DNA of 64,000 bases from Caccoplasma sp905210875 (GTDB lineage: Bacteria; Bacteroidota; Bacteroidia; Bacteroidales; UBA11471). Under the pieces are notes generated by a model. The model saw only the letters and a program-made list of their open reading frames with translations, did no database searches and was not told the DNA's origin. The translations under genes and the position numbers were made by a program. Shown here in pieces: positions 34,232 through 43,393 of this stretch; the stretch's first letter is position 1, and each line of letters opens with the position of its first letter. The DNA is taken from the NCBI GenBank assembly GCA_963931635.1, contig OZ007034.1, forward strand, positions 1,922,001-1,986,000, read 5' to 3'.

Positions 34232-35584
34232 ATGGATATTCTTACCGCTTTTCTGGCCGACCTGAGCACCTGGTTGTGGGGGTGGCCCATGATTATAATG
34301 CTGCTGGGCACCCATCTGTTTTTGACCATACGTTTGCGGGTCCCCCAACGTAAGCTATGGACGGCCATACGTCTGTCGGTTACGACCGACAAGCAGGCCA
34401 AGGGCGACGTCAGCCAGTTTGGCGCATTGGCCACTTCGCTGGCCGCGACCATAGGTACCGGAAATATCATCGGCGTGGCGACAGCTGTTTCGCTGGGCGG
34501 GCCGGGTGCTGTGTTGTGGTGCTGGCTTACAGGTGTGCTGGGCATCTCGACCAAGTATGCCGAAGGGCTGTTGGCCATAAAGTACCGCGTGAAGAAGCCC
34601 GACGGAGAGATGCTGGGCGGACCCATGTATGCCTTGGAACGGGGATTGAACATGCGGTGGCTGGCCATACTGTTCTGCGTGTTTACGGCCATAGCCGCTT
34701 TCGGTATCGGCAATACGGTGCAGGCCAACTCCATCTCGCTGCTGGTGCAGGAGACTTGCGGCGTTTCGCCCCACATTACCGGGGTGGTTATCGCCCTGCT
34801 GGTGGCTCTTGTTATCGTGTTTGGCGTGAAAGGCATTGCCCGTGTGTGCATGGGGCTGGTTCCTTTCATGGCACTGTTTTATGTCTTGGGCTGTGTGTAT
34901 ATATTGTGGCTGAATGCGGCTTATCTGGGCGAATCGTTGCGGCTGATTGTCGACTCGGCTTTCAATGCCCATGCGGCGGGTGGCGGTTTTGCAGGGACGA
35001 CGGTCATGATGGCTGCCCGGTATGGCATAGCCCGCGGCCTCTTCTCCAACGAGTCGGGGCTCGGTTCGGCACCGATTGTCGCTGCCGCCGCTCAGACGCG
35101 CAATCCCGTGCGGCAGGCGCTGGTATCTTCGACCGGCACGTTCTGGGATACGGTGGTCATCTGCGCGCTCACCGGGCTGGTGCTGGTAAGCAGCATCATC
35201 GCCCACCCCGACATCGATTATACGCAGGGCGGCGCATTGACCAAGGCTGCTTTCGGAAAGATTCCCGTGGTCGGCACCTTTATATTGACGGTAGGCATTC
35301 TCACCTTTGCCTTCTCCACGATACTGGGGTGGAGTTACTATGCCGAGAAAGCCATCGAATACCTGGGTGGCAGGCGCCTCATCAAGTATTACCGCGTCTT
35401 GTGGATTGTGGCCATCTATTTCGGCTCGGTGATGCAACTCTCCATCGTGTGGAACCTGGCCGACGGCATGAACGCCTTCATGGCCATTCCCAATCTGATT
35501 TCGTTGCTGCTGTTATCGGGCGTTGTCGCCTCCGAAACCCGAAAATATTTATGGAGCGGCCGCCTCGACGACTATGGCGATTGA
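34232..35584 (+). CDS. Alanine/glycine:sodium symporter (AGCS family)
   Basis: 450 aa inner-membrane transporter, usual length 440-480, about ten spans. Family signatures: ATIGTGNIIGVATAVSLGGPGAVLWCW near residues 70-95 and GLFSNESGLGSAPIVAAAA near 270. Imports small neutral amino acids with sodium. Single gene with no operon partner. Confidence 0.93.
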   Translation: MDILTAFLADLSTWLWGWPMIIMLLGTHLFLTIRLRVPQRKLWTAIRLSVTTDKQAKGDVSQFGALATSLAATIGTGNIIGVATAVSLGGPGAVLWCWLTGVLGISTKYAEGLLAIKYRVKKPDGEMLGGPMYALERGLNMRWLAILFCVFTAIAAFGIGNTVQANSISLLVQETCGVSPHITGVVIALLVALVIVFGVKGIARVCMGLVPFMALFYVLGCVYILWLNAAYLGESLRLIVDSAFNAHAAGGGFAGTTVMMAARYGIARGLFSNESGLGSAPIVAAAAQTRNPVRQALVSSTGTFWDTVVICALTGLVLVSSIIAHPDIDYTQGGALTKAAFGKIPVVGTFILTVGILTFAFSTILGWSYYAEKAIEYLGGRRLIKYYRVLWIVAIYFGSVMQLSIVWNLADGMNAFMAIPNLISLLLLSGVVASETRKYLWSGRLDDYGD

Positions 35585-35649
35585 GGGCTTTCTTTTGGTG
35601 ATAGACAACTATTCGCGTGATATAATTGTGCCGTTGTGTATCAATGCTA

Positions 35650-36222
35650 TTAATGCAATCGTCCGTTATCGTTCCATTCACCGTAGAGAGTACCTTTCCG
35701 GGTGTTTTCTATGAACTTGGCCAATCTCTTTTTAAAAAGCTCAGGTTGCTTTTTCTTTATTTGAATAGTGTCTATTCGCACACGTTTGTAGAGTTCGGGC
35801 AAACGGCAAAAATTCCCCCAAACGATTGGGTCGGCTTGTAATTGTTGTAGAATTTCGTTGTCGATTCGGAACCCGTTTTCTGACATGTCGGGAAGAACGG
35901 CTCTTCCGGCGTCGGTCATCAGTCCCAGCCGTTCCATTCGACGGCATCGTTCCTTATTGAGTTCCGACCAATTGCTTCGAGGCCTTCGGGGGCAAAGCTT
36001 TTGTGCCGTAATGTTCTCCGAGAGTTTCTTGGTAGTGCTGTCAATCCACCCGAAACATAGTGCTTCTTCGACAGCATCGATGTACCAGAATGTCTCGTCA
36101 TTTATCGGTTTACCCCGTTTTACCACGACCCAACATTCGTTTTCTTTTTGGTGATTTTGCATTAACCATTCGCGTAATTCACCCCTTGATTGGACGTTGA
36201 GCAGATTCTCTATTTTCATCAT
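35650..36222 (-). CDS. YdeI/OmpD-associated family protein
   Basis: 190 aa. Family motifs: ELREWLMQNHQKENECWVVVKRG, FWYIDAVEEALCFGWIDSTTKKL, PRRPRSNWSELNKERCRRMERLGLMTDAGRA, and a helical C-terminus with KKRLAKFIENTRKG. Cytoplasmic; biochemical role unknown. Two start codons (36222, 36219). The start lies 41-44 bp inside the previous gene, an overlap long enough to suggest coupled translation. Confidence 0.88.
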   Translation of the reverse strand: MMKIENLLNVQSRGELREWLMQNHQKENECWVVVKRGKPINDETFWYIDAVEEALCFGWIDSTTKKLSENITAQKLCPRRPRSNWSELNKERCRRMERLGLMTDAGRAVLPDMSENGFRIDNEILQQLQADPIVWGNFCRLPELYKRVRIDTIQIKKKQPELFKKRLAKFIENTRKGTLYGEWNDNGRLH

Positions 36223-36649
36223 TTCTCGATTCTATTCGCATCATGCAATTTTCATGACCTTGTAATATGGAGTAGCAAATCGTTACCTGGAAAACCTTAC
36301 TGTTCCATAACGAATGAAGTACATAAAGAATACTTTGTCGGGAACATTCGCAAAGCAGGGGCGTTGAAACATATTTCAGGCGATACAGTTCACAGGTACA
36401 TTCCATGAAATAGAGATGGTATGTAGCGTTGTGTTCGACAACTTCGGCGTGTACGCCTGGAAGTTCATCGGCTAACAAAAAGAAATTATCCAAGTCGCCG
36501 TTTGCCTTTTCATACAACTCTTTGTAGACTTGCAGTGTTCCGCATTTCACACAATTCTTGCCACATTCTGCAAAGAAGACGGCCCGTTGTTCTGGATTTA
36601 GCCGGGCAATGCCATTTTCAAAACCTTGAAACCAAAGAGATAGATTCAT
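36179..36649 (-). CDS. Cysteine-rich protein of unknown function (DUF6144-like)
   Basis: 156 aa with eight or more Cys in conserved-looking places: AECGKNCVKCGTL, MECTCELYRL, PLLCECSRQS, GHENCMMRIES. The layout (Cys block, then a beta-rich Cys domain) recalls DUF6144-type proteins; this is a tentative match. The Cys pattern suggests metal or cofactor binding, with a domain like that of 4-vinyl-reductase relatives. It overlaps and precedes the YdeI-type gene. Confidence 0.5.
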   Translation of the reverse strand: MNLSLWFQGFENGIARLNPEQRAVFFAECGKNCVKCGTLQVYKELYEKANGDLDNFFLLADELPGVHAEVVEHNATYHLYFMECTCELYRLKYVSTPLLCECSRQSILYVLHSLWNSKVFQVTICYSILQGHENCMMRIESRNDENRESAQRPIKG

Positions 36650-36751
36650 TTCCTATACAAGAATTTATGCGATAAAGGTACGAAAAAAGGGAAGAAAGAG
36701 GGTCTTCTTTGAATACAAATAGCCGAGGGCGCTAATATGAAAGTTTTGTTG

Positions 36752-36759
36752 TAATTTTG
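36752..36759 (+). promoter_or_regulatory. -7 box of the fRMsr gene
   Basis: TAATTTTG, 26 bp before the chosen start. Confidence 0.4.
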
Positions 36760-36785
36760 AAGTCGAATTCTTATGTACTTTGATT

Positions 36786-37280
36786 ATGGAACAGAGTTTT
36801 GTATTACCCTCGGAGTTGACCAAGGCCGAGCGTTACGAAGCGTTTCTCCGGCAGTTTGAGGCGCTGGTCGAGGGTGTCGACGACGAGATAAGTGTCATGG
36901 CCAATGCCTCGGCGGCGTTGCACGAGGCTTTCGGCTTTTTCTGGGTCGGCTTCTACCGGGTGAAGGGCGAAGAGCTTGTGTTGGGTCCGTTCCAGGGAAG
37001 TGTGGCCTGCTATCGCATAAAATACGGCCGTGGGGTGTGCGGTACGGCCTGGGCGCAAGGGCAGACGGTTGTCGTGCCTGACGTTGAGCAGTTCCCGGGA
37101 CATATCGCGTGCAGTTCGCTGTCGCGTTCCGAGATTGTCGTGCCTGTTTTCTCTACCGGAGAGAAGCGCGAGGTGCGCTGTGTGCTCGACATCGACAGCG
37201 AGCATTATGCCACCTTCGACGATACCGACCGTTGTTATCTCGAACGGCTTACGTCCGTTCTTTCCCGCACGCTCTATTGA
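36786..37280 (+). CDS. msrC: Free methionine-(R)-sulfoxide reductase (GAF)
   Basis: 164 aa from the ATG at 36786; a TTG six bases upstream is unlikely. Reduces free methionine-R-sulfoxide with thioredoxin. The GAF domain has the fRMsr signatures GPFQGSVACYRIKYGRGVCGTA and FPGHIACSSLSRSEIVVP, with the three active Cys (ACYRI, GVCG, HIACS) all present. Stand-alone oxidative-repair enzyme. Confidence 0.94.
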   Translation: MEQSFVLPSELTKAERYEAFLRQFEALVEGVDDEISVMANASAALHEAFGFFWVGFYRVKGEELVLGPFQGSVACYRIKYGRGVCGTAWAQGQTVVVPDVEQFPGHIACSSLSRSEIVVPVFSTGEKREVRCVLDIDSEHYATFDDTDRCYLERLTSVLSRTLY

Positions 37281-37304
37281 GCGATTACCATCGGTATTGT
37301 GAAT

Positions 37305-37372
37305 AAAAGCGGGTGGTACCTGTTATGGCACCCCCGCTTTTATACGGACTGTCTCCCTCGCGTGCGAGGGAG
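37305..37372 (+). terminator. Two tandem hairpins after msrC
   Basis: AAAAGCGGG/CCCGCTTTT (37305-37313, 37333-37341), then CTCCCTCGC/GCGAGGGAG (37353-37361, 37364-37372) followed by TTTTTT on the + strand. Confidence 0.6.
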
Positions 37373-37410
37373 AGGTTTTTTGCCTGCTCCTGTGGGCGTA
37401 TCGGGCTCGC

Positions 37411-38805
37411 TCAGTCTTTGTCGAAAATCTTGTCTTTGGCGCTGATGGTTGTGGGTACACCGGCGTAGCCACCCAGGTTGCAATTCTTGATGCTGATAAA
37501 TTCGGTATTGGAGAAACTCAGCCCGATGCCGGCCTTGTCGACATTCACGTTTTCGAAATATACGTTGCGTATGGGTTGGGCCGTAGTGCCTTGCAGCACC
37601 AGTGCGGCAGCCGATGCCGACTGGCAACGCAGGTCTTTTACATAAATGTCGGATACCTCGGTATAGTGGTTGTTGTCCATGCCCTCACCGGCATACATGG
37701 AGGTGATGTAGAACAGGTCTTCTACCTGGCCGAAGGTGCAGTTGTTGACATATATGTGGCGTATGAATCCGCCGCGGTCGGGGTTGGTCTTCATGTAGAT
37801 GCCCCGTTTGCAGTAGCCACCGTAGGTACAGTTTTCGATAAAGACGTTTTGTATGCCCGACGACATTTCGCTGCCAAGCACCACGCCGTGAAGGCCTTTG
37901 AATTTGCAGTTGCGAATGATGATGTTTTCCGAGGGGCGGTTGGTCGTCCAGCCGTCGTTGTCGCGTCCGCATTTTATGGCCACGTTGTCGTCGCCGTTAT
38001 TGAACTCGATATTTTCGATGAGCAGGTTGCGGCTGTATTCGGGGTCGATACCGTCATTGTTTACCAGTTTGGCATCGTAGCGGATACCCCGGCAGATGAT
38101 GTTTTCCGATTTTAGCAGGTGAATGCACCAAAAGGGAGCGTTGGTAATGAATACACCTTCGATGGTAATGTTCTTGCAGTCGAAAAACTGTATCAGTTGC
38201 GGGCGCAGATAGAAACCCTCGCCGAAGTTACGCTCCTCGACCGGTGTCTCGCGGTGGTTCATGTCGCGGCTCAGCTGCTGCCCTTTCTTTTGCCGGCTTT
38301 TCCAGATGGAGAAGGTGGTTGCGGCGTTTCCGTCGATGGTGCCTTTGCCTACGATAGATACGTTTTCGAGTTGATAGCCGTAGATAAACGGACTGTAATT
38401 TTGCAGAAATGTCCCTTCCCAGCTGGTTTTTACCAGAGGCAGGTAGTAACGGGGCTCGGGCGAAAATTTCAGGGTCGCCCCTTCTTGCAGTTCGAGACAC
38501 ACGTTGCTTACAAAATGTATGGGGCCGTTGAGCAGGTATTCTCCTGCCGGAACGACGATGCGGGCACCCCCTTCCCGGGCGGCCCGTTTCATGGCCTTGT
38601 CGAAGGCCGGCTTACAGTCTTTCTTTCCATCGCCTTTGGCGCCGAATGATGTGATTTTTAACTCTTTCTGCGGTATCGCGGCACCGGTGATTTGGGCCAG
38701 TATGGCATCGCGTTTGGCCATTCGTTCGGCATCGTTTGCTGCAATACCTGAGAGAGATGTAATCGACAGGAGAGCTGTCAGTAGAAAATATTTGTACAGT
38801 GTCAT
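37411..38805 (-). CDS. GH28 polygalacturonase family protein
   Basis: 464 aa, signal peptide MTLYKYFLLTALLSITSLSGIA. A right-handed beta-helix follows the IVVPAGEYLLNGPI start motif. GH28 active-site blocks: NNDGIDPEYS, NNGDDNVAIKCGRDNDG (the DD pair), GLHGVVLGSEMSSGI, and RGIYMKTNPDRGG. Hydrolyses alpha-galacturonide bonds in homogalacturonan or rhamnogalacturonan, probably in the periplasm. Divergent from a second GH28 gene with 530 bp between. Confidence 0.88.
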   Translation of the reverse strand: MTLYKYFLLTALLSITSLSGIAANDAERMAKRDAILAQITGAAIPQKELKITSFGAKGDGKKDCKPAFDKAMKRAAREGGARIVVPAGEYLLNGPIHFVSNVCLELQEGATLKFSPEPRYYLPLVKTSWEGTFLQNYSPFIYGYQLENVSIVGKGTIDGNAATTFSIWKSRQKKGQQLSRDMNHRETPVEERNFGEGFYLRPQLIQFFDCKNITIEGVFITNAPFWCIHLLKSENIICRGIRYDAKLVNNDGIDPEYSRNLLIENIEFNNGDDNVAIKCGRDNDGWTTNRPSENIIIRNCKFKGLHGVVLGSEMSSGIQNVFIENCTYGGYCKRGIYMKTNPDRGGFIRHIYVNNCTFGQVEDLFYITSMYAGEGMDNNHYTEVSDIYVKDLRCQSASAAALVLQGTTAQPIRNVYFENVNVDKAGIGLSFSNTEFISIKNCNLGGYAGVPTTISAKDKIFDKD

Positions 38806-39335
38806 GATATAAATTGTATAAAGTGTGTCAATGTAAAGAATGGGCCTTGAATGTTTTTTCAGGTAAGGTATACAAAATTATAGTGGCTGACAAATGCTGT
38901 GACAAAGAAGAAAAATGTGTATTTCCCATTTTCTGGCAAAGTCAAGTCAACCCCTATATTTTACAAATATAATACGAATTTATCGGAATAACAAATTTTG
39001 TAGTTAGGGTGTTAAATGGGTGCTGTATACAGTTAATCTGACTAAATAGGCGTGTTTTTTGCTCATTTTGTCCACATTCTGTGATACACTGTTAAAAAAG
39101 TGCACGTTTATTATCTAAAAATACTCCCTGTATGCGATGTTTTTACGGTATTTTTGTGTGTATTTAAGTTTGAACCGTGTTTGATAATCAGCCTACCCGA
39201 TGCGATACATACTTTCCTGTTGTGATAGCAATGAGAGCGTTGGGTGTTTTTTGTCTTTGTTTTAATGTTGTTGGAGAGGTATCGTGAAACGGTACGGTTA
39301 GTGAAAAACATTTTTAACCCCATATAAGAAACGAT
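38806..39335. other. Divergent control region between two GH28 genes
   Basis: 530 bp with no gene. Contains a consensus leftward promoter (38964-38995) and a rightward -7 box TATTTTTG (39149-39156), implying 5' leaders of about 150-170 nt on both sides. No riboswitch or clear operator recognised. Confidence 0.55.
38964..38995 (-). promoter_or_regulatory. Promoter of the leftward GH28 gene
   Basis: Minus-strand TTTG (38995-38992), 20 bp, TATATTTG (38971-38964). Confidence 0.65.
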
Positions 39336-40907
39336 ATGAACCCTATTCTGAAAAAAAACTTGTTATTCGCCCTGTCCGGAATATGGCTGACGGCAATGTC
39401 GTGTACTTCATCGCCCCAGACGGCCTCAGAGGCATCTGCAATCGATGATGTGTATAAAAATCTGCCTTTTGAGATGGACGCTATTGAGCGTCCCGTTTTC
39501 CCCGATTATCGGGTGAGCATTTGCGACTTTGGCGCACAGAACGGCGGCAAGTCGTTATGTACCGATGCGATCAATGAAGCTATTCGTTCGGTACATGAAC
39601 GCGGGGGAGGAACGGTTGTGATTCCTGCCGGTCTGTGGCTTACCGGTCCCATCGTATTGCAAAGCAATGTAAATCTCTATACCGAAAAAAATGCTCTTGT
39701 CGTTTTCAGCAGCGACTATGATTTATATCCGATTATTGGAACCTCTTTTGAAGGACGTAACGAGAAACGTTGTCAGTCGCCTATCTCGGCACTCAATGCC
39801 GAGAATATAGCTGTTACGGGCGAAGGGGTCTTTGACGGCTCTGGCGATAAATGGCGTCCTGTCAAGAAGATGAAGATGACCGAACGTCAATGGAAAGACC
39901 TGTTGAAGTCGGGTGGTAAGGTCGATGCTGCCGGTAAAATATGGTATCCCGATGCCGGTGCGTTGAAAGCTTCGGAGTTGATGGCTCAGAAAGGTGCCAC
40001 TCAATCGTCGATAAGTGATGACCAGTGGGAGGAGATGCGCGTGTGGCTGCGCCCTGTGCTGGTAAGCATCAGAAAGAGCAAGAAGGTGCTGCTCGAAGGC
40101 ATAACCTTCAAGAACTCTCCTGCCTGGTGTATTCACCCCCTCTCGTGCGAGTCGTTGATTATAAACGATGTGAAGGTTTTTAATCCCTGGTATTCGCAGA
40201 ATGGCGACGCTCTCGATGTGGAGTCTTGTAAGAATGTGTTGGTGTCGAACTGTCTGTTCGATGCCGGCGATGATGCCATCTGCCTCAAATCGGGTCGCGA
40301 CGAAGAGGGCCGTCTCCGGGGTGAGCCTTGCGAGAATGTCATTGTCAGAGACAACGTTGTACTGCATGGCCACGGAGGCTTTGTTATCGGTAGCGAGATG
40401 TCGGGCGGTGTGAAGAATGTATCCGTGTCGGGCTGCTCCTTTGTAGGTACCGATACAGGATTGCGTTTCAAGAGCGCCCGTGGTCGTGGAGGTGTTGTGG
40501 AGAATATCCACATCAGCGATATCAACATGATAAACATCTCGGGCGATGCGTTGACGTTTGACCTCTATTACATGGGAAGCGATGCCAATCAGCAGATTCC
40601 TCCCGTCGATGAAGGAACGCCGCTCTTCAAGGATATATTCATCTCTGATGTCTATTGTCGGGGCGCTGGCCGTGCGGCCGGTTTCAACGGACTGCCCGAG
40701 TTGCCCGTGCGTAATATACAGGTAGAGAACATGGTGGTAACCGGTGCCCGCAACGGCGTGGTTATCAGCCGTGTCGACGGGGTGAAAATGTCGGGTCTTG
40801 ACGTTGAAGCCGACGGCCCTGCCGTGCAGATAGAGAATGCCTCTGATGTTACCATTAACGGGAAACATTATGATGAGGTAGGGGCGAAAGAGACTCTTGC
40901 TCTCTGA
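39336..40907 (+). CDS. GH28 polygalacturonase family lipoprotein
   Basis: 523 aa, lipoprotein signal ending LTAMSC. Beta-helix enzyme with VVIPAGLWLTGPIVL at the start, WYSQNGDALDVESC, FDAGDDAICLKSGRDEEGR, GHGGFVIGSEMSGGV and GLRFKSARGRGG as GH28 catalytic blocks. A 50-residue insert (about 180-230, KMTERQWKDLLKSGGKV...QWEEMRVWLRP) is typical of the Bacteroidetes subgroup acting on rhamnogalacturonan or homogalacturonan. Anchored in the outer membrane or periplasm. It is not co-directional with the other GH28 gene. Confidence 0.9.
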   Translation: MNPILKKNLLFALSGIWLTAMSCTSSPQTASEASAIDDVYKNLPFEMDAIERPVFPDYRVSICDFGAQNGGKSLCTDAINEAIRSVHERGGGTVVIPAGLWLTGPIVLQSNVNLYTEKNALVVFSSDYDLYPIIGTSFEGRNEKRCQSPISALNAENIAVTGEGVFDGSGDKWRPVKKMKMTERQWKDLLKSGGKVDAAGKIWYPDAGALKASELMAQKGATQSSISDDQWEEMRVWLRPVLVSIRKSKKVLLEGITFKNSPAWCIHPLSCESLIINDVKVFNPWYSQNGDALDVESCKNVLVSNCLFDAGDDAICLKSGRDEEGRLRGEPCENVIVRDNVVLHGHGGFVIGSEMSGGVKNVSVSGCSFVGTDTGLRFKSARGRGGVVENIHISDINMINISGDALTFDLYYMGSDANQQIPPVDEGTPLFKDIFISDVYCRGAGRAAGFNGLPELPVRNIQVENMVVTGARNGVVISRVDGVKMSGLDVEADGPAVQIENASDVTINGKHYDEVGAKETLAL

Positions 40908-40929
40908 CCTTGTCATTGCGATATAAATA

Positions 40930-40971
40930 CCGACGACCGGAGCAGACACTGTGTGCCGCTCCGGTCGTCGG
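40930..40971 (+). terminator. Hairpin after the second GH28 gene
   Basis: Perfect 14-bp stem CCGACGACCGGAGC/GCTCCGGTCGTCGG, 14-nt loop, no T-run; terminator-like or transcript-stabilising. Confidence 0.5.
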
Positions 40972-41051
40972 TGCGTTCAGGCCCATTGGGCAGGAGGCAT
41001 TGTGCCCCGAGAGTTTCCCTCACCACGGTTTTGTGTGAGGGTATATGAGGG

Positions 41052-41903
41052 TTATTCGATATAAATCATCTTTTTGGTCATGCCCCCGTCGATAGTGATG
41101 TTTTCGCCGTTGATGAAGTCGTTCTCTTCCTGGCAGAGAAACAGACACATGCGAGCTATGTCGTCGGGGCGTCCCACACGTCCCGACGGGTGCTGGGCGT
41201 GATCTTCGGGGCGCAATGCCTCGTAGTTGCCGTTTTCAATCCAGCCGGGAGCAATGGAATTGACCGTGATGTGCAGCGGCGCCAGCGACAGGGCCAGGGC
41301 ATGGGTGAGCGAGTAGATGCCCCCCTTTGAGGCTGCATACCCTTCGCTGCCCGGTTCGCTCATCAGGTAACGGGTCGAGGTAATGTTGACGATGCGCCCG
41401 TAAGCAGGAGGTTCGGGTAGCGAACGGCGGTGGCGGGCCAGTTCACGGGCTGTGATGAATGTCGGACGCAGATTGGTGGCAATGATGCGGTCAAACTCTT
41501 CGATGGAGGTTTCGGTGAGTGGTGAAAAACGGCTGATACCTACATTGTTGATAAGGATATCGATGTCGCCCCAGGTCGCGAAAATATCGTGCAGGCAGTC
41601 AGTCAGTGCGGTACTGTCGCACACGTCGAGCGGGTAGAAGCGAGCCCCTGTCTGTTGGGCTGTGAGGGGACCGTTTTTGGTATCGATGTCGCAAAAAGCT
41701 ACCCGGCAGCCGGCGTCGCGAAACGCCTTTACCACGGCTTTGCCTATGCCTGCGGCTCCGCCGGTAACAAATACTCGACGGGGTGGAAATTTCACATCGA
41801 GGTGGCCCGGTCGTGGTCCAGTCGCGAAAATTTTCTTTACCTTGCTTTCCGATTTGCGGGAAGCATACTCTTCAAATTTTTTTTCGAGATAGTTATCAGC
41901 CAT
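41052..41903 (-). CDS. Short-chain dehydrogenase/reductase
   Basis: 283 aa classical SDR preceded by an unusual 38-residue basic extension. Motifs: FVTGGAAGIGKAV (cofactor), LINNVGISRF, ITSTRYLMS, and the YAASKG active site; GWIENGNYEALRPEDH substrate loop. An acidic FCDID after strand 2 favours NAD over NADP. Substrate unknown; given the neighbours, a uronate or keto-sugar derivative is possible but unproven. Confidence 0.88.
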   Translation of the reverse strand: MADNYLEKKFEEYASRKSESKVKKIFATGPRPGHLDVKFPPRRVFVTGGAAGIGKAVVKAFRDAGCRVAFCDIDTKNGPLTAQQTGARFYPLDVCDSTALTDCLHDIFATWGDIDILINNVGISRFSPLTETSIEEFDRIIATNLRPTFITARELARHRRSLPEPPAYGRIVNITSTRYLMSEPGSEGYAASKGGIYSLTHALALSLAPLHITVNSIAPGWIENGNYEALRPEDHAQHPSGRVGRPDDIARMCLFLCQEENDFINGENITIDGGMTKKMIYIE

Positions 41904-42150
41904 TTTATATGTCGTTTATAAAAGCGCAGCGGGCAGTTTAGCCGGTTGTTGCGTCGTGACAAAAGTAAACAAAAGTTTGTTTTTATTGCCCGTCTTGCGA
42001 CAACTCGATAAGAATAAATAAGAAAAATTGCGTCATAAATCGAGAGAAAAGCTTAATTTTACACCCGATAATGTCGGAAAAGCATTTTTATGCCTCCGAT
42101 TTTTGAGAAAGTATAACCATGAAAAGAAAATCTATTAAAAACAAGAATCG

Positions 42151-43305
42151 ATGAAGAAACTATCAGTCCTTGTCTTGGGTCTGTTGTTCCTGGCCGGTTG
42201 TGCCGAGAAACCCTCGACCCAGAAACCCGAGAAAGAAGATGTATTGAAAGCCCTCCGCTTGGCAAATGACTATTTTATGGAGAAGTGGAGCGACCCTGGT
42301 GAGGCGATTCCCTATCCATCGCGCAAGCGCAGCTATGAGACCAATGTGTGGACCCGTGCTTACTACTACGAAGGTCTTATCGACTTGTGGGAGATTGACC
42401 CTCAGCAGCGCTATCTCGACTATATGTTGGAGTGGGGCAACAAGCACGACTGGAAACTGCGCGGTACCAAGAACGGCTGGAAAACCCGCAATGCCGACAA
42501 CCAGTGCGCCGGTCAGGCCTATATCTATCTCTATGAACTCGACCCCGAGAAGCCCGAGCGTTATATCGCCAATATCAAAACCTCCATCGACTCGATGATG
42601 GTTACCGACAAAATCGACGACTGGCACTGGATTGATGCCGTGCAGATGGCGATGCCCATCTTTGCCCAACTGGGAAATATCACCGGCGACACGGCCTATT
42701 ACGAGCGTGCCTATGCCATGTACAACTACACCAAGACCCGCCACGGAGCCAATGGCCTTTACAATCCCGAAGATCAGTTGTGGTGGCGTGACGGCGATTT
42801 CGACCCTCCATATACCGAACCCAATGGCGAAGATTGCTACTGGTCGCGGGGTAATGGCTGGATTGTCGTAGCCATGGTGCGCATGCTCGAACTGTTGCCG
42901 GCCGATGAACCTCACCGTCAGGAATATGCCACGATGCTGGTCGACATGTGCGAAGCCTTGAAAAAGGTACAGCGCGAAGACGGACTGTGGAATGTCAGCC
43001 TGCACGACCCCAATAATTACGGAGGAAAGGAATTGACAGGAACGGCCATGTTTACCTATGGAATGGCTTATGGTGTAAATCATGGTCTGCTCGATGCCGC
43101 CGAGTACGAACCCGTTATCTATAAGGCTTGGAATGCTATGGTGAAAGATTGTCTCCACCCCAACGGTTTCTTGGGATATGTACAGGGGTCGGGTAAGGAG
43201 CCGAAAGAGGCCCAGCCCGTTACCTATGACCGCGAGCCCGACTTCGACGACTTCGGTTTGGGTGCTTTCCTGATGGCCGGAACCGAAATCTACAAGATGA
43301 AATAA
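42151..43305 (+). CDS. GH105 unsaturated rhamnogalacturonyl/glucuronyl hydrolase, lipoprotein
   Basis: 384 aa, lipoprotein signal (LGLLFLAGCAEK). An (alpha/alpha)6-barrel of YteR type: RSYETNVWTRAYYYEGLIDLW, WHWIDAVQMAMPIFAQL with the catalytic Asp, and CYWSRGNGWIVVAMVR. Removes the unsaturated uronic acid left at oligosaccharide ends by pectate or rhamnogalacturonan lyases, so it acts downstream of PL10-type cleavage. Single gene followed by a strong terminator. Confidence 0.9.
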   Translation: MKKLSVLVLGLLFLAGCAEKPSTQKPEKEDVLKALRLANDYFMEKWSDPGEAIPYPSRKRSYETNVWTRAYYYEGLIDLWEIDPQQRYLDYMLEWGNKHDWKLRGTKNGWKTRNADNQCAGQAYIYLYELDPEKPERYIANIKTSIDSMMVTDKIDDWHWIDAVQMAMPIFAQLGNITGDTAYYERAYAMYNYTKTRHGANGLYNPEDQLWWRDGDFDPPYTEPNGEDCYWSRGNGWIVVAMVRMLELLPADEPHRQEYATMLVDMCEALKKVQREDGLWNVSLHDPNNYGGKELTGTAMFTYGMAYGVNHGLLDAAEYEPVIYKAWNAMVKDCLHPNGFLGYVQGSGKEPKEAQPVTYDREPDFDDFGLGAFLMAGTEIYKMK

Positions 43306-43329
43306 GCGAAACGCTGTTTCTCATACAGG

Positions 43330-43366
43330 AAGAGGGGGTACTGCTTTTAATGCAGTACCCCCTCTT
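43330..43366. terminator. Bidirectional terminator between GH105 and YczE-like genes
   Basis: Perfect 15-bp stem (43330-43344, 43352-43366) AAGAGGGGGTACTGC, TT/AA ends both sides. Confidence 0.85.
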
Positions 43367-43393
43367 CTTATTCGAAGGTAACTTGTGGACCTT

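Noticed and set aside
39723..40949. A 408-aa minus-strand open frame
   Set aside because: Antisense of the second GH28 gene, which has all catalytic motifs.
42058..42070. TTTTACACCCGATAATG as another copy of the att-associated repeat
   Set aside because: Identity stops after ten bases and there is no mobile element nearby.
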